64,000 nt of DNA from Microbacterium phyllosphaerae (lineage in GTDB: Bacteria > Actinomycetota > Actinomycetes > Actinomycetales > Microbacteriaceae), in NCBI RefSeq assembly GCF_017876435.1, contig NZ_JAGIOA010000001.1, positions 124,001 through 188,000 of the forward strand, given 5' to 3'. Positions within the stretch are counted from its first letter, which is position 1, and each line of letters begins with the position of its first letter. Shown here in pieces: positions 26,035-34,976 of this stretch. The position numbers were made by a program, and so were the translations under genes. The notes under the pieces were generated by a model that did not search any database, had not been told where the DNA came from, and saw only the letters and a list, made by a program, of their open reading frames with translations.

Positions 26035-26040
26035 AGTCTG
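26035..26040 (-). promoter_or_regulatory. -10-like CAGACT of the GNAT gene
   Basis: CAGACT on the minus strand, exactly 6 nt before the GTG at 26028. It is one of five CAGACT-N6-start sites in the window. Confidence 0.45.
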
Positions 26041-26119
26041 CCCCTCCCGCCGCCGATTTCGGAATCGCGCCTCCCGATCCGGCTGGGAACCACGCCGTGA
26101 CGGGGCGTACCGTGGAGGG

Positions 26120-27583
26120 ATGGCATCCAGCGAGACCACCGCCGACAAGTCCGACACCCGGTTCTTCGGCCAGCCCTGGGCACTCGTCCACATCTTCGGC
26201 GTCGAGATGTGGGAGCGGTTCAGCTTCTACGGCATGCAGGGCATCCTGCTCATCTACCTGTACTTCTCGGTCAGCGAGGGAGGCCTCGGCCTGTCGCAGG
26301 CCGTCGCCGGTGGCATCGTCGGCGCGTACGGCGGATCGGTCTACCTCTCCACCATCCTCGGCGCCTGGATCGCCGACCGGATGCTGGGCTCGGAGCGTGT
26401 GCTGTTCCTCAGCGCGATCGTGATCGTCGCCGGCCACGTCGCCCTCGCCTTGCTCCCCGGATTCCTCGGCGTGGGCGTCGGCCTCGTGCTCGTCGCCCTC
26501 GGCTCGGGCGGCCTCAAGGCCAACGCGACCTCCGTGGTCGGCACGCTCTACAGTGCCGACGACTCCCGCCGCGACGCCGGTTTCTCGCTCTTCTACCTCG
26601 GCATCAACCTCGGCGCCTTCCTCGGCCCGATCCTGACCGGCATCCTGCAGTCGTCGCTCGGTTTCCACTACGGGTTCGGGCTCGCCGCGATCGGTATGAC
26701 GCTCGGTCTGGTTCAGTATTCCTTCGGGCGCCGCGCCCTGCCCGACGAAGCTCGTCGCGTGCCCAACCCGCTGCCCTCCTCGCGCTACCCGCTCGTCGCG
26801 ATCATCGCGCTGGCCGCGATCGCCCTGATCGTCGTGCTCGTGCTCGTGGGCGTCATCAAGGCCGACAACCTGTCGACCATCGTCATCATCGCCACGGTCG
26901 TCGCGGCCGTCGCCTACTTCGCCGTCATCCTCAGCAGCCGCCGGATCGACGGCACCGAGCGCTCGCGGGTGTGGGGCTTCCTGCCCCTGTTCGTCACCAG
27001 TGTCGCCTTCTGGTCGCTGTACCAGCAGCAGTTCACGGTGCTCACGGTCTACTCCGACGAGCGACTCGATCGCAACATCTTCGGATTCGAGATGCCCGTC
27101 TCGTGGGTGCAGTCGATCAACCCGGTGTTCATCATCATCCTGTCGGGCGTGTTCGCGGCGATCTGGACCCGCCTCGGCACCCGCCAGCCGTCGACACCGG
27201 TGAAGTTCGCCCTCGGCGCGATCATCATGGGTGCGGCGTTCCTCCTCTTTCTCCCCTTCGCGGGCGGTGGGGCGAACTCCACTCCGCTGATCGCGATCGT
27301 CGGCATCCTGCTGGTGTTCACGATCGCCGAGCTGCTGATCTCGCCGGTCGGACTCTCGGTGACGACGAAGCTCGCGCCGAAGACGTTCCACACGCAGATG
27401 GTCGCGCTGTTCTTCCTGTCGATCGCGCTGGGCACCGCGATCTCGGGCTGGCTCGTGCGGTTCTACGACCCGACGAACGAGGTGCCGTACTTCTCGATCC
27501 TCGGCGGCATCGCGATCCTGGTCGGGCTCGGACTGCTGCTCTCGGTCAAGCCCGTGCTGCGACTCATGAAGGGCGTGAGCTGA
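26120..27583 (+). CDS. Proton-dependent oligopeptide (POT/PTR2) transporter
   Basis: 487 residues with about 14 hydrophobic segments. The POT signature EMWERFSFYG (ExxER-type) occurs in the first membrane helix, and the second family motif FSLFYLGINLGAFLGPI is in the middle of the first half. It would import di- and tripeptides with protons. The ATG at 26120 lies 6 nt after TACCGT (26108-26113), with GGAGGG filling the gap, so both a leaderless start and a very close ribosome site fit. The next gene, another MFS protein, begins 67 bp downstream with its own -10. Confidence 0.92.
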   Translation: MASSETTADKSDTRFFGQPWALVHIFGVEMWERFSFYGMQGILLIYLYFSVSEGGLGLSQAVAGGIVGAYGGSVYLSTILGAWIADRMLGSERVLFLSAIVIVAGHVALALLPGFLGVGVGLVLVALGSGGLKANATSVVGTLYSADDSRRDAGFSLFYLGINLGAFLGPILTGILQSSLGFHYGFGLAAIGMTLGLVQYSFGRRALPDEARRVPNPLPSSRYPLVAIIALAAIALIVVLVLVGVIKADNLSTIVIIATVVAAVAYFAVILSSRRIDGTERSRVWGFLPLFVTSVAFWSLYQQQFTVLTVYSDERLDRNIFGFEMPVSWVQSINPVFIIILSGVFAAIWTRLGTRQPSTPVKFALGAIIMGAAFLLFLPFAGGGANSTPLIAIVGILLVFTIAELLISPVGLSVTTKLAPKTFHTQMVALFFLSIALGTAISGWLVRFYDPTNEVPYFSILGGIAILVGLGLLLSVKPVLRLMKGVS

Positions 27584-27650
27584 CTCATCGCGGCAGCTCT
27601 CGATGATCTGCGCGCGCCTCGGGTGCCTCGGACGCCGATAGCCTGAAGCG

Positions 27651-29093
27651 ATGGGAGAGAACGAAGATCGCGCGCGCAGAAGACTCTCCCGAACACCCCC
27701 GAAGTGGGCGATCGTCGCGGTCCTGGCGTTCGCCGGACTCTGCTCGTCGTTCATGTTCACGCTCGTCGTGCCGCTGCAGGCCGAGCTGCCCCGCCTGCTG
27801 AACGCATCGCGCGAAGACACCACCTGGGTCGTCACGATCACCCTGCTCGTCGCGGCCGTCGCGACCCCGATCTCGGGCCGCCTCGGCGACATGTACGGCA
27901 AGCGCCGCGTCGTGATCGTGCTGCTCGGTCTGCTCATCCTCGGATCACTGATCGCCGCGCTCTCGGGCTCGATCGTCGGCGTCATCATCGGCCGAGCACT
28001 CCAGGGCGCGGTCACCGGAGTGGTCCCGCTGGGAATCGCGATCATGCGCGATGTACTTCCCCCAGAGCGTCTGGGCACGGCCGTCGCGCTGATGAGCGCC
28101 ACGATGGGCGTCGGCGGTGCGATCGGGATGCCGGTGGCCGCCCTCCTGGCCGTGAATGCCGACTGGCACTGGCTGTTCTGGCTCGCCGCCGGACTCGGAG
28201 TCGTCGGCCTCGCGCTCGTGCTCCTGGTGATCCCTGAGGACGTGTTGCGGTTCCCCGGCCGCCTCGACGTGCTCGGCGCGATCGGACTCGCGATCGGACT
28301 CACCGGCATCCTGCTGTTCGTCTCGCGCGGAGCCGAATGGGGGTGGACGGCGCCCTTGACCCTCACCTGCATCATCGGCGGTGTCGGCGTGCTGCTCATC
28401 TGGGGCTGGTATCAGCTGCGAACGAAGGATCCGCTGCTCGACCTGCGCGTCGCCGCGCGGCCCGCCGTGCTGTTCACGAACATCGCCGCGATCGGCATGG
28501 GTTTCGCGCTGTTCGCGTCGAACGTGACGTTCCCGCAGCTGCTCGAAGGCCCCGCCGCCTCAGGCGCCGGCTTCGGACTCGACATGGTGTCGGCCTCGCT
28601 CATCATCATGCCCGCCGGGCTCGTGATGATGGTCATCTCGCCGCTGTCGGGGTGGCTCGAACGCACGGTCGGCCCTCGGCCGCTGTTCACCGTCGGCGCC
28701 GGCGCGATCGTCCTCGCCTACGTGTTCGTGCTGCTGTGGTCGAGCGAGGTCTGGCACATCCTGGTCGGCAACCTGCTGATCGGCGTCGGCATCGGGTTCA
28801 CCTTCGCCGCGATGCCGATGATCATCATGCGGTCGGTGCCGGCGAACGAGACGGGCGCCTCGAACGGACTGAACGCTCTCTTCCGCTCTGTCGGCACGTC
28901 CAGCGCCTCGGCCGTGATGGGAGGAGTGCTCGCCGCGATGAGCATCGACGTCGGAGGCGTCTCCGTCCCCACGCGGGCCGCGTTCGACGTCTGCTTCTGG
29001 CTGGCGATCGCCGCCGGCATCGTGGCGCTGGTGCTGTCGCTCTTCATCCCGCGTCAGCGCGCGGCAGAGCAGCATCCGTCGCTCCCGGGCTAA
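27651..29093 (+). CDS. MFS drug-efflux transporter (DHA2/EmrB type)
   Basis: 480 residues with 12-14 membrane segments. GRLGDMYGKRRVVIV is the MFS motif A between helices 2 and 3, and GRALQGAVTGVVPLGIAIMRDVLPPERLG is the drug-antiporter motif region. The ATG at 27651 is 6 nt after TAGCCT (27639-27644). It probably exports toxic compounds; no substrate can be read. The gene is probably not dependent on the upstream POT gene because it has its own -10. Confidence 0.88.
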   Translation: MGENEDRARRRLSRTPPKWAIVAVLAFAGLCSSFMFTLVVPLQAELPRLLNASREDTTWVVTITLLVAAVATPISGRLGDMYGKRRVVIVLLGLLILGSLIAALSGSIVGVIIGRALQGAVTGVVPLGIAIMRDVLPPERLGTAVALMSATMGVGGAIGMPVAALLAVNADWHWLFWLAAGLGVVGLALVLLVIPEDVLRFPGRLDVLGAIGLAIGLTGILLFVSRGAEWGWTAPLTLTCIIGGVGVLLIWGWYQLRTKDPLLDLRVAARPAVLFTNIAAIGMGFALFASNVTFPQLLEGPAASGAGFGLDMVSASLIIMPAGLVMMVISPLSGWLERTVGPRPLFTVGAGAIVLAYVFVLLWSSEVWHILVGNLLIGVGIGFTFAAMPMIIMRSVPANETGASNGLNALFRSVGTSSASAVMGGVLAAMSIDVGGVSVPTRAAFDVCFWLAIAAGIVALVLSLFIPRQRAAEQHPSLPG

Positions 29094-29117
29094 CCGTCAG
29101 CCCAGCGCCGATCGCGA

Positions 29118-29513
29118 TCACATCACACGCGGGTCGGGGTCCGTCTCTCGCGGCGGCCGCAACCGCGAAGGGATCGGCCACTCGAGCACGTACTGCTGCA
29201 CCGGCGGACGGGTGACGTCTCCGAAATCGTCGATCTTCACGACGATGCGGCCGGGAACGCCGTCGTCGTCGGGAGTGACCTCGAGGATGCGCACGCGGAG
29301 AGGTCTGTCGGCTTCGCCCTCGAGCATCCACGGGTCGGCGAGCCAGCCGATCCCTCGCGCCTCGAGAGCAGCCTCCGCGTCGAGCCACTCCGTGGGGCCG
29401 GAGGCCGGACGACCCAGCACGTCGACAGCGACCCACTCATCGCCGTCGGGGTGGATCCATCCGAGCAGCTCACGGTCATCCCGGCGATGCGGGGTCCAGT
29501 CGGGGCGGGGCAT
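29118..29513 (-). CDS. Conserved hypothetical protein
   Basis: 131 residues, acidic, Trp/Pro-rich, no membrane segment or signal peptide. A beta-rich core such as GRIVVKIDDFGDV and RVRILEVTPDDDG suggests a small beta-barrel, but no family is recognised. The ATG at 29513 lies 6 nt after TAGCCT (reverse-complement of 29520-29525). It is convergent with the MFS gene, only 24 bp from its stop. Confidence 0.68.
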   Translation of the reverse strand: MPRPDWTPHRRDDRELLGWIHPDGDEWVAVDVLGRPASGPTEWLDAEAALEARGIGWLADPWMLEGEADRPLRVRILEVTPDDDGVPGRIVVKIDDFGDVTRPPVQQYVLEWPIPSRLRPPRETDPDPRVM

Positions 29514-29554
29514 GCCTCCAGGCTAGCGACGCCGCGCGAGGGGCGCCTGGGACC

Positions 29555-30478
29555 TCAGTGTGTGTACTCCATGAGCTCGACCCCGAGGACGCGGAAGGCG
29601 TCGTGTGCGCGCAGCCGATGCGTGATCGACAGGTCGTCGAAGCACACGATCAGCGAGTAGGCGACACCCGCGCGGGGTCCGGCGAGCACTCCCGCCTCAG
29701 CGCGCACGCCGCGGTCACGCCCGGTCTTGTTGATGAACAGCAGGCCGTGCGCGTCGTGGTCGTGGGCGAACGGGTCGAGGCCGGTCGACGCCGCGACCAG
29801 GCTGAGATCCTGGTTGAGGCTGAGCCACTCGGAGACCTGGGCGCTCACCGACGCGCCGACCACCTGGGAGTTGACGAGGGCGGAGAAGAGCCCGGCGAGT
29901 TCCCGCGCCGAGCCGACCGCCACCTGAGGTGCGTCATCGGGGCCGCGCTCGTCGCGGAACCTGTCGAGCAGCGCCGTGCGGCGAAGACCGAGCGACTCGA
30001 TCCGCTCGCGCACCCTGTCATGACCGACCCGCTGCAGCAGCGCGTTCACCGCGATCGGGTCACCAGCGGTCGCGGCGAGCACCGCGAGGTCTTCGAGCGG
30101 GAGCGCAGGGGCATGCAGATGACGCCACAGACCCGAGGTCGACACCGAGTCGATCGCGCTGCGTTCGACGATCTCGAGGGGGTCGAGGGTTCCGGCCTCG
30201 AAGGCCGAGGCGACCTCGATGAGAAGGGGGACGACGCCGAGACCCGCGACCGGCATCGTGACGTGATCATCGCCCGAGAGCACGTGCACGTGGCTGTCGA
30301 GATCGACGACATGCACCGAGACCTGCGCTCCTGCGTCGGCCAGCTGTTCGAGCGCCCGCAGCGTCGAGGTGAACGAGCGCCGCCCCGCTGCGGCACGACG
30401 CGGCAAGCGTCGGCTGGTCCGCTGAGAGCGGCGCAGCGAGGCCAGGGACGGCCCATCGACAGGCTCGGGAGCACCCAC
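29555..30478 (-). CDS. Class A beta-lactamase-fold protein lacking catalytic Ser/Lys
   Basis: 307 residues. The order and spacing of segments match serine beta-lactamases, with NKTGRDRGVRAEAGVL as the KTG region and VGSARELAGLFSAL preceding it. However, the SxxK position reads A-G-L-G-V-V-P, without Ser or Lys, and the SDN position reads G-D-P-I-A-V-N. A catalytic role is therefore unlikely. No signal peptide is seen; the Arg-rich N-terminus looks cytoplasmic. The GTG at 30478 has AAGGA 6 nt upstream. A binding or regulatory role is inference. Confidence 0.72.
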   Translation of the reverse strand: MGAPEPVDGPSLASLRRSQRTSRRLPRRAAAGRRSFTSTLRALEQLADAGAQVSVHVVDLDSHVHVLSGDDHVTMPVAGLGVVPLLIEVASAFEAGTLDPLEIVERSAIDSVSTSGLWRHLHAPALPLEDLAVLAATAGDPIAVNALLQRVGHDRVRERIESLGLRRTALLDRFRDERGPDDAPQVAVGSARELAGLFSALVNSQVVGASVSAQVSEWLSLNQDLSLVAASTGLDPFAHDHDAHGLLFINKTGRDRGVRAEAGVLAGPRAGVAYSLIVCFDDLSITHRLRAHDAFRVLGVELMEYTH

Positions 30479-30657
30479 GCGTGATCCTTAAAGGGGGGTT
30501 GGATTGGCGGGATGCTGCAGGGTTCATCCCCCGCAGCACGGATATCGTAACCCCCTCAGGTGAGGATGCCCTACATACTCCGGTATTCGGTCATCAGATC
30601 GTCACGCGGAGGTCAGCAGGGCATCCACCCGAAGCGGATTCGGCTACCTGCGCGACC

Positions 30658-32622
30658 TCACCAGATCGTGACGCGTGAGTCCTGCGGGAGCCACAGCGCG
30701 TCGGACTCCGCGACGTCGAAGGCCTCGTAGAACGCATCGATGTTGCGGACGATCTGGTTGCAGCGGAACTCGTTGGGCGAGTGCGGGTCGATCGTCAGCA
30801 GTCTCAGGGTCTCGGCGTCGCGGCTCTTCTGCTGCCACACCTGCGCCCACGACAGCAGCAGTCGCTGCACGCCCGTGTAGCCGTCGATGACCGGCGCCTC
30901 TGCCCCGTCGAGCGAGAGCTCATAGGCCTTGAGCGCGATGCCGAGGCCGCCGAGGTCTCCGATGTTCTCGCCGATCGTGAGAGCGCCGTTGACGTGGTGC
31001 GCGGCGTCGAGCCCCTCGGGCACGAGCTCGTCGTACTGGGCGATGAGGGCCTTGGTGCGCTCCTCGAATGCCGAGCGGTCGGCGTCCGTCCACCAGTCCT
31101 CGAGCTTGCCCGCGCCGTCGTAGCGGCTGCCCTGGTCGTCGAAGCCGTGCCCGATCTCGTGGCCGATGACCGCGCCGATGCCGCCGTAGTTCGCTGCGGC
31201 ATCGCGGGAGACGTCGAAGAACGGGTACTGCAGGATCGCCGCCGGGAAGACGATCTCGTTCATCGACGGGTTGTAGTACGCGTTGACCATCTGCGGAGGC
31301 ATGTGCCACTCGTCGCGGTCGATCGGCTTGCCGACCTTCGCCACGTTGCGGTCGTGCTCGAAGATCGCCGCGCGGCGCACGTTGCCGAACAGGTCGTCGC
31401 GGTCGATCACGAGGCTCGAGTAGTCGCGCCACACCGTGGGGTGACCGATCTTGGGGGTGAACGAGTCGAGCTTCGCGAGCGCGCGCTCGCGGGTCTCGGC
31501 CGTCATCCACTCGAGGTCGGTGATGCTCCGGCGGTACGCCTCGATGAGGTGGGCGACGAGCTCGTCCATCGCGGCCTTCGCCGTCGGCGGGTAGTGGCGC
31601 TCGACGTAGACCTTGCCGATCGCCTCGCTCAGCGCGCTCTCGGTGACCGAGACACCGCGCTTCCAGCGCTCGCGGATCGTGGGGACGCCGGTGAGCTCGG
31701 TGCCGTAGAACGAGAAGTTCTCCTGCACGACGTCGTCGGTGAGGTACGGAGCGGCGGCGTGCACGACCTGCGCGCGGAGCCACGCCTTCCAGTCGTCGAG
31801 ACGCTCGGCGACGAGCAGCGTGCCGAGGCCCTCGAGGAAGCTCGGCTGCGACACCACGATCTCGGCGAACGCCTCGGGATGCTCGGGGGCGACCGCGTCG
31901 CGCCATGGCTGGAGGTCGACGCCGGCGAGCTCCTGCAGCTCGGCCCACGTCTTGAGGTTGTAGGTCGCGACGGCATCACGGCTGCGCACGTTGTCCCAGT
32001 GGTGCCCGGCGAGCTCCGTCTCGAGGGCGATCGAACGGTCGGCGGTCGCCGCCGCGTCGGGGATGCCGGCGAGGGCGAGGAGCCGCTCGAGGTGCGCGCG
32101 GTAGGCGGCGCGGGTCTCGGCGAACGTGTCGAGGCGGAAGTAGCTCTCGTCGGGCAGCGACAGGCCCGACTGCACGACGACGGGCAGGTAGCGCTCGGGG
32201 TTGCCCGGGTCGCCGTCGACGTAGAAGCCGATCAGGTGCGCTCGTCCGTCGCGGTCGTACGAGCCGACCGTGCGGAGGAAGGTCGCGACGCTGTCGATCG
32301 CATCGATCTCGGAGAGCGTCTCCGCGAGCGGCGTGACCCCGGCGGCGGCGATGCGCTCGGTGTCCATGAAGCTCGCGAACAGATCGCCGATCTTGCGCGC
32401 GAGGGTGCCGTCTTCGGCATCCTGCGACTCCTCGATGATGGCGCGGACGTCTTTCTCGGCCTGCTCGGCGAGCAGGTGGAACGACCCCCAGCGCGCCTTG
32501 TCACCGGGGATCTCGGTGCGTGCGAGCCACGCTCCGTTGACGTGACGATAGAGGTCGTCCTGCGGGCGGATGTCGGAGCTGAACTCGGAGGTCTCAAGGC
32601 CAGAGGGAAGCACGTCGGTCAT
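30658..32622 (-). CDS. pepO: M13-family zinc metallopeptidase (neprilysin/PepO-like)
   Basis: 654 residues, the usual length for bacterial PepO. The zinc site is VIGHEIGHGFDDQGSRYD, with the third ligand in GENIGDLGG. NAYYNPSMNEIVFPAAIL (substrate-binding Asn-Ala-Tyr) and the C-terminal DPHSPNEFRCNQIVRN complete the family pattern. No signal peptide is visible, so it is probably cytoplasmic and degrades oligopeptides. The ATG at 32622 is 6 nt after TAGGCT. Confidence 0.93.
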   Translation of the reverse strand: MTDVLPSGLETSEFSSDIRPQDDLYRHVNGAWLARTEIPGDKARWGSFHLLAEQAEKDVRAIIEESQDAEDGTLARKIGDLFASFMDTERIAAAGVTPLAETLSEIDAIDSVATFLRTVGSYDRDGRAHLIGFYVDGDPGNPERYLPVVVQSGLSLPDESYFRLDTFAETRAAYRAHLERLLALAGIPDAAATADRSIALETELAGHHWDNVRSRDAVATYNLKTWAELQELAGVDLQPWRDAVAPEHPEAFAEIVVSQPSFLEGLGTLLVAERLDDWKAWLRAQVVHAAAPYLTDDVVQENFSFYGTELTGVPTIRERWKRGVSVTESALSEAIGKVYVERHYPPTAKAAMDELVAHLIEAYRRSITDLEWMTAETRERALAKLDSFTPKIGHPTVWRDYSSLVIDRDDLFGNVRRAAIFEHDRNVAKVGKPIDRDEWHMPPQMVNAYYNPSMNEIVFPAAILQYPFFDVSRDAAANYGGIGAVIGHEIGHGFDDQGSRYDGAGKLEDWWTDADRSAFEERTKALIAQYDELVPEGLDAAHHVNGALTIGENIGDLGGLGIALKAYELSLDGAEAPVIDGYTGVQRLLLSWAQVWQQKSRDAETLRLLTIDPHSPNEFRCNQIVRNIDAFYEAFDVAESDALWLPQDSRVTIW

Positions 32623-32671
32623 GCGAACAGCCTATGCGGCGCTCCGACATTCGGGTGGGATCGCCGGATGC

Positions 32672-33229
32672 TCACGCCCTGCGGCGGATGCCGAAGCGTC
32701 GTCGCCGCGGCTGCTCCGGCGCCTCCGCCGCACGGGCGTCGAACCGGGCGGCCCGGCGGTCGGCCCAGGCGGCGACCTCGGCGTCGACGTCGCGCGGTTC
32801 CGTGACCACCGGAGGACCCCCCTGCAGCTGACGGCGGGCCTCGATCACACGCCCGTTGAAGTCCACGAGCACCTCGCGCACGTCGGCCTCGCGCCCCAGC
32901 AGATCGAGCTGATCGTCGAGTTCGCGGTCCTCGGTGCGCAGCAGGATCGCCAGCGGCCCGAGCCCCGTCAGGTTCTCCTGCTCGATCTTGCGGCGGATCC
33001 ACCAGTCGGGATCGTGATGCGTGCCCAGACCCTCGAGAGGCTTGCCCGCACCCGGCAGATCGTCGAAGTCACCCCGACGGATCGCGACCTGGATGGCCGT
33101 CTCGATGAACGCCGCCCGATCGGTCGCGGCGGCGATCCCCGGAGCCGTGCCGGATTCGGCATCCTCCTCCGCGCCGTCGCTCTGCTGCCGCGCGCGGTAT
33201 CTCGCCGCGGCCTCGCGTGGATCCGTCAT
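32672..33229 (-). CDS. DUF1992 / DnaJ-homologue C28-type domain protein
   Basis: 185 residues. The core FDDLPGAGKPLEGLGTHHDPDWWIRRK is the conserved DUF1992 motif. It is followed by a Gln/Arg-rich helical region and a basic C-terminal tail (PRRRRFGIRRRA). The name comes from eukaryotic DNAJC28; there is no J domain here and the function is not known. GGAGGT lies 5 nt before the ATG at 33229, which fixes the start inside a longer open frame. Confidence 0.83.
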   Translation of the reverse strand: MTDPREAAARYRARQQSDGAEEDAESGTAPGIAAATDRAAFIETAIQVAIRRGDFDDLPGAGKPLEGLGTHHDPDWWIRRKIEQENLTGLGPLAILLRTEDRELDDQLDLLGREADVREVLVDFNGRVIEARRQLQGGPPVVTEPRDVDAEVAAWADRRAARFDARAAEAPEQPRRRRFGIRRRA

Positions 33230-33317
33230 GACGCACCTCCGTGGCATCCGGTTCTTCCAGGGTACGACGCGCGTCACCTGCGATCGCGCCGTCGGCACCA
33301 GCCCATAGGCTCGGAGG

Positions 33318-34637
33318 ATGACCGAGCGCACCCTCAACCGTGAGATCCTGCGCCTCGCCGTCCCCGCCCTCGGCGCACTGATCGCCGAGCCCGCATTCCT
33401 CATCGTCGACGCCGCCCTCGTCGGGCACCTCGGCACCACCCCGCTGGCCGGCCTCGGCATCGCCGGAGCCGTGCTGCAGACCATCGTCGGCCTCATGGTC
33501 TTCCTCGCCTACTCGACCACCCCGGCTGTCGCGCGACTCTTCGGTGCGGGCCGACCGGGCGAAGCCGTCTCGGTCGGCATCAACGGCATGTGGCTGGCGC
33601 TCGCGATCGGCGCCGTGCTCGCCGCGGCGGGCGCCGCCTCCTCCCCGTGGCTCGTGTCGCTGTTCGGGGCGAGCGAGGCCGTGTCCGCGCAGGCGAACGA
33701 CTACCTCGTCATCTCGATGTGGGGCCTGCCCGCCATGCTCATCGTGTTCGCCGCGACCGGACTCCTGCGCGGGATGCAGGACACCGTGACCCCGCTGTGG
33801 ATCGCAGGGCTCGGTTTCGGCGCGAACGCGTTGCTCAACGTCGTGTTCATCTACGGGCTCGGCTGGGGCATCGCCGGTTCAGCAGCCGGAACCGTCGTGG
33901 CGCAGTGGGGCATGGTCGGCGCCTACGTGCTGGTGATCCGCCGGCTCGCCGCGACGCATGACGCGTCACTGCGGGCGCGGCGAGAGGGCATGGGAAGCAC
34001 CGCCCGTTCGGGCGGCTGGTTGTTCCTGCGCACGGTGAGCCTGCGGGCGGCTCTCCTCGTGACCGTCGCGGTTGCCACGGGCATCGGCACGGACGAGCTC
34101 GCCGGATGGCAGATCGTCTTCACGATCTTCTCGGCGGCGGCCTTCGCACTCGACGCCCTGGCCATCGCCGCGCAGGCGCTGATCGGCAAGGAGCTCGGCG
34201 CGGGTGATGAACGGCAGGTGCATCGGGTCCTCCGGCGCACGGTGGCCTGGGGCGCCTGGTTCGGCGTCGTGGTCGGGGCGCTCATCGCGGCGCTCTCGGG
34301 CGTGCTCGGCATCGTGTTCACGGGCGACCCGTCGGTCGCCGCCCTCGTGCAGCCGGCCCTCCTGATCCTCGCGGTCGCCCAGCCGATCGCGGGCGTCGTC
34401 TTCGTGCTCGACGGTGTGCTCATGGGCGCGAACGACGCGCGCTACCTCGCACTCGCGGGCGGGCTCAACCTGCTTCCGTTCCTGCCCGCGCTGTGGATCA
34501 TCGCCGCGACAGGGGTCGACGGTGCCGCCGGCCTCATCTGGCTCGCCGTCGCGTTCTTCGGCGTCTATCTGCTCGCACGACTCGGCACTCTCGGCTGGCG
34601 CGTGCGATCCGGACGCTGGATCTCGGCCGGCGTCTAG
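33318..34637 (+). CDS. MATE-family efflux transporter (DinF-like)
   Basis: 439 residues with 12 membrane segments in two six-helix halves. EPAFLIVDAALVGHLGTTPLAGLGIA at the N-terminus and the repeated half around ALDALAIAAQALIGKELG are typical of the DinF branch of MATE transporters, which export cationic compounds with Na+ or H+. The ATG at 33318 is 6 nt after TAGGCT (33306-33311), with CGGAGG in the gap. It is divergent from the DUF1992 gene. Confidence 0.9.
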   Translation: MTERTLNREILRLAVPALGALIAEPAFLIVDAALVGHLGTTPLAGLGIAGAVLQTIVGLMVFLAYSTTPAVARLFGAGRPGEAVSVGINGMWLALAIGAVLAAAGAASSPWLVSLFGASEAVSAQANDYLVISMWGLPAMLIVFAATGLLRGMQDTVTPLWIAGLGFGANALLNVVFIYGLGWGIAGSAAGTVVAQWGMVGAYVLVIRRLAATHDASLRARREGMGSTARSGGWLFLRTVSLRAALLVTVAVATGIGTDELAGWQIVFTIFSAAAFALDALAIAAQALIGKELGAGDERQVHRVLRRTVAWGAWFGVVVGALIAALSGVLGIVFTGDPSVAALVQPALLILAVAQPIAGVVFVLDGVLMGANDARYLALAGGLNLLPFLPALWIIAATGVDGAAGLIWLAVAFFGVYLLARLGTLGWRVRSGRWISAGV

Positions 34638-34745
34638 CCCTGCACGATCCGTCGGGATCCGAGGTTCTCCACGTATCCCGGAATCCCGGCGAAGTGGGCC
34701 GGCCCAGGCCTGGCATTCTCGTTCCGGGCGAACGAGAATCGGAGC

Positions 34746-34946
34746 GTGCTGACCATGAACGAACCTCAGGTGTGGGTGCTGATCGGCGTCTTCGCCGCGA
34801 CGATGTTCGGCATGGTCACGGTCGTGTCGACGCTGTTCATCCACGTCGTGAAGACCGAGATCCGGAGCGTTCATCACCGGATCGACACACTCGATCGTGA
34901 TGTGACCGCGCTCTACCGGAACACCTTCGGGATCGACAGGGACTGA
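34746..34946 (+). CDS. Small single-helix membrane protein, coiled-coil family member
   Basis: 66 residues: one N-terminal membrane helix (about 8-35) followed by a short amphipathic charged segment with HHRIDTLDRDVTALYRN. It has the plan of the genes at 22648 and 43757 but only about one repeat length of coil. The GTG at 34746 is 6 nt after GAGAAT, matching the CAGAAT and CAGACT arrangement at the two relatives; the ATG at 34755 is an alternative start with GGAG 10 nt upstream. Function unknown. Confidence 0.6.
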   Translation: MLTMNEPQVWVLIGVFAATMFGMVTVVSTLFIHVVKTEIRSVHHRIDTLDRDVTALYRNTFGIDRD

Positions 34947-34976
34947 CGCCCGAGCGCAGGAAGCGCGTGGGACCCG

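Noticed and set aside
26012..28399. 795-residue open frame opposite the POT and MFS genes
   Set aside because: Asp/Arg/His-rich shadow of two membrane proteins; no family features.
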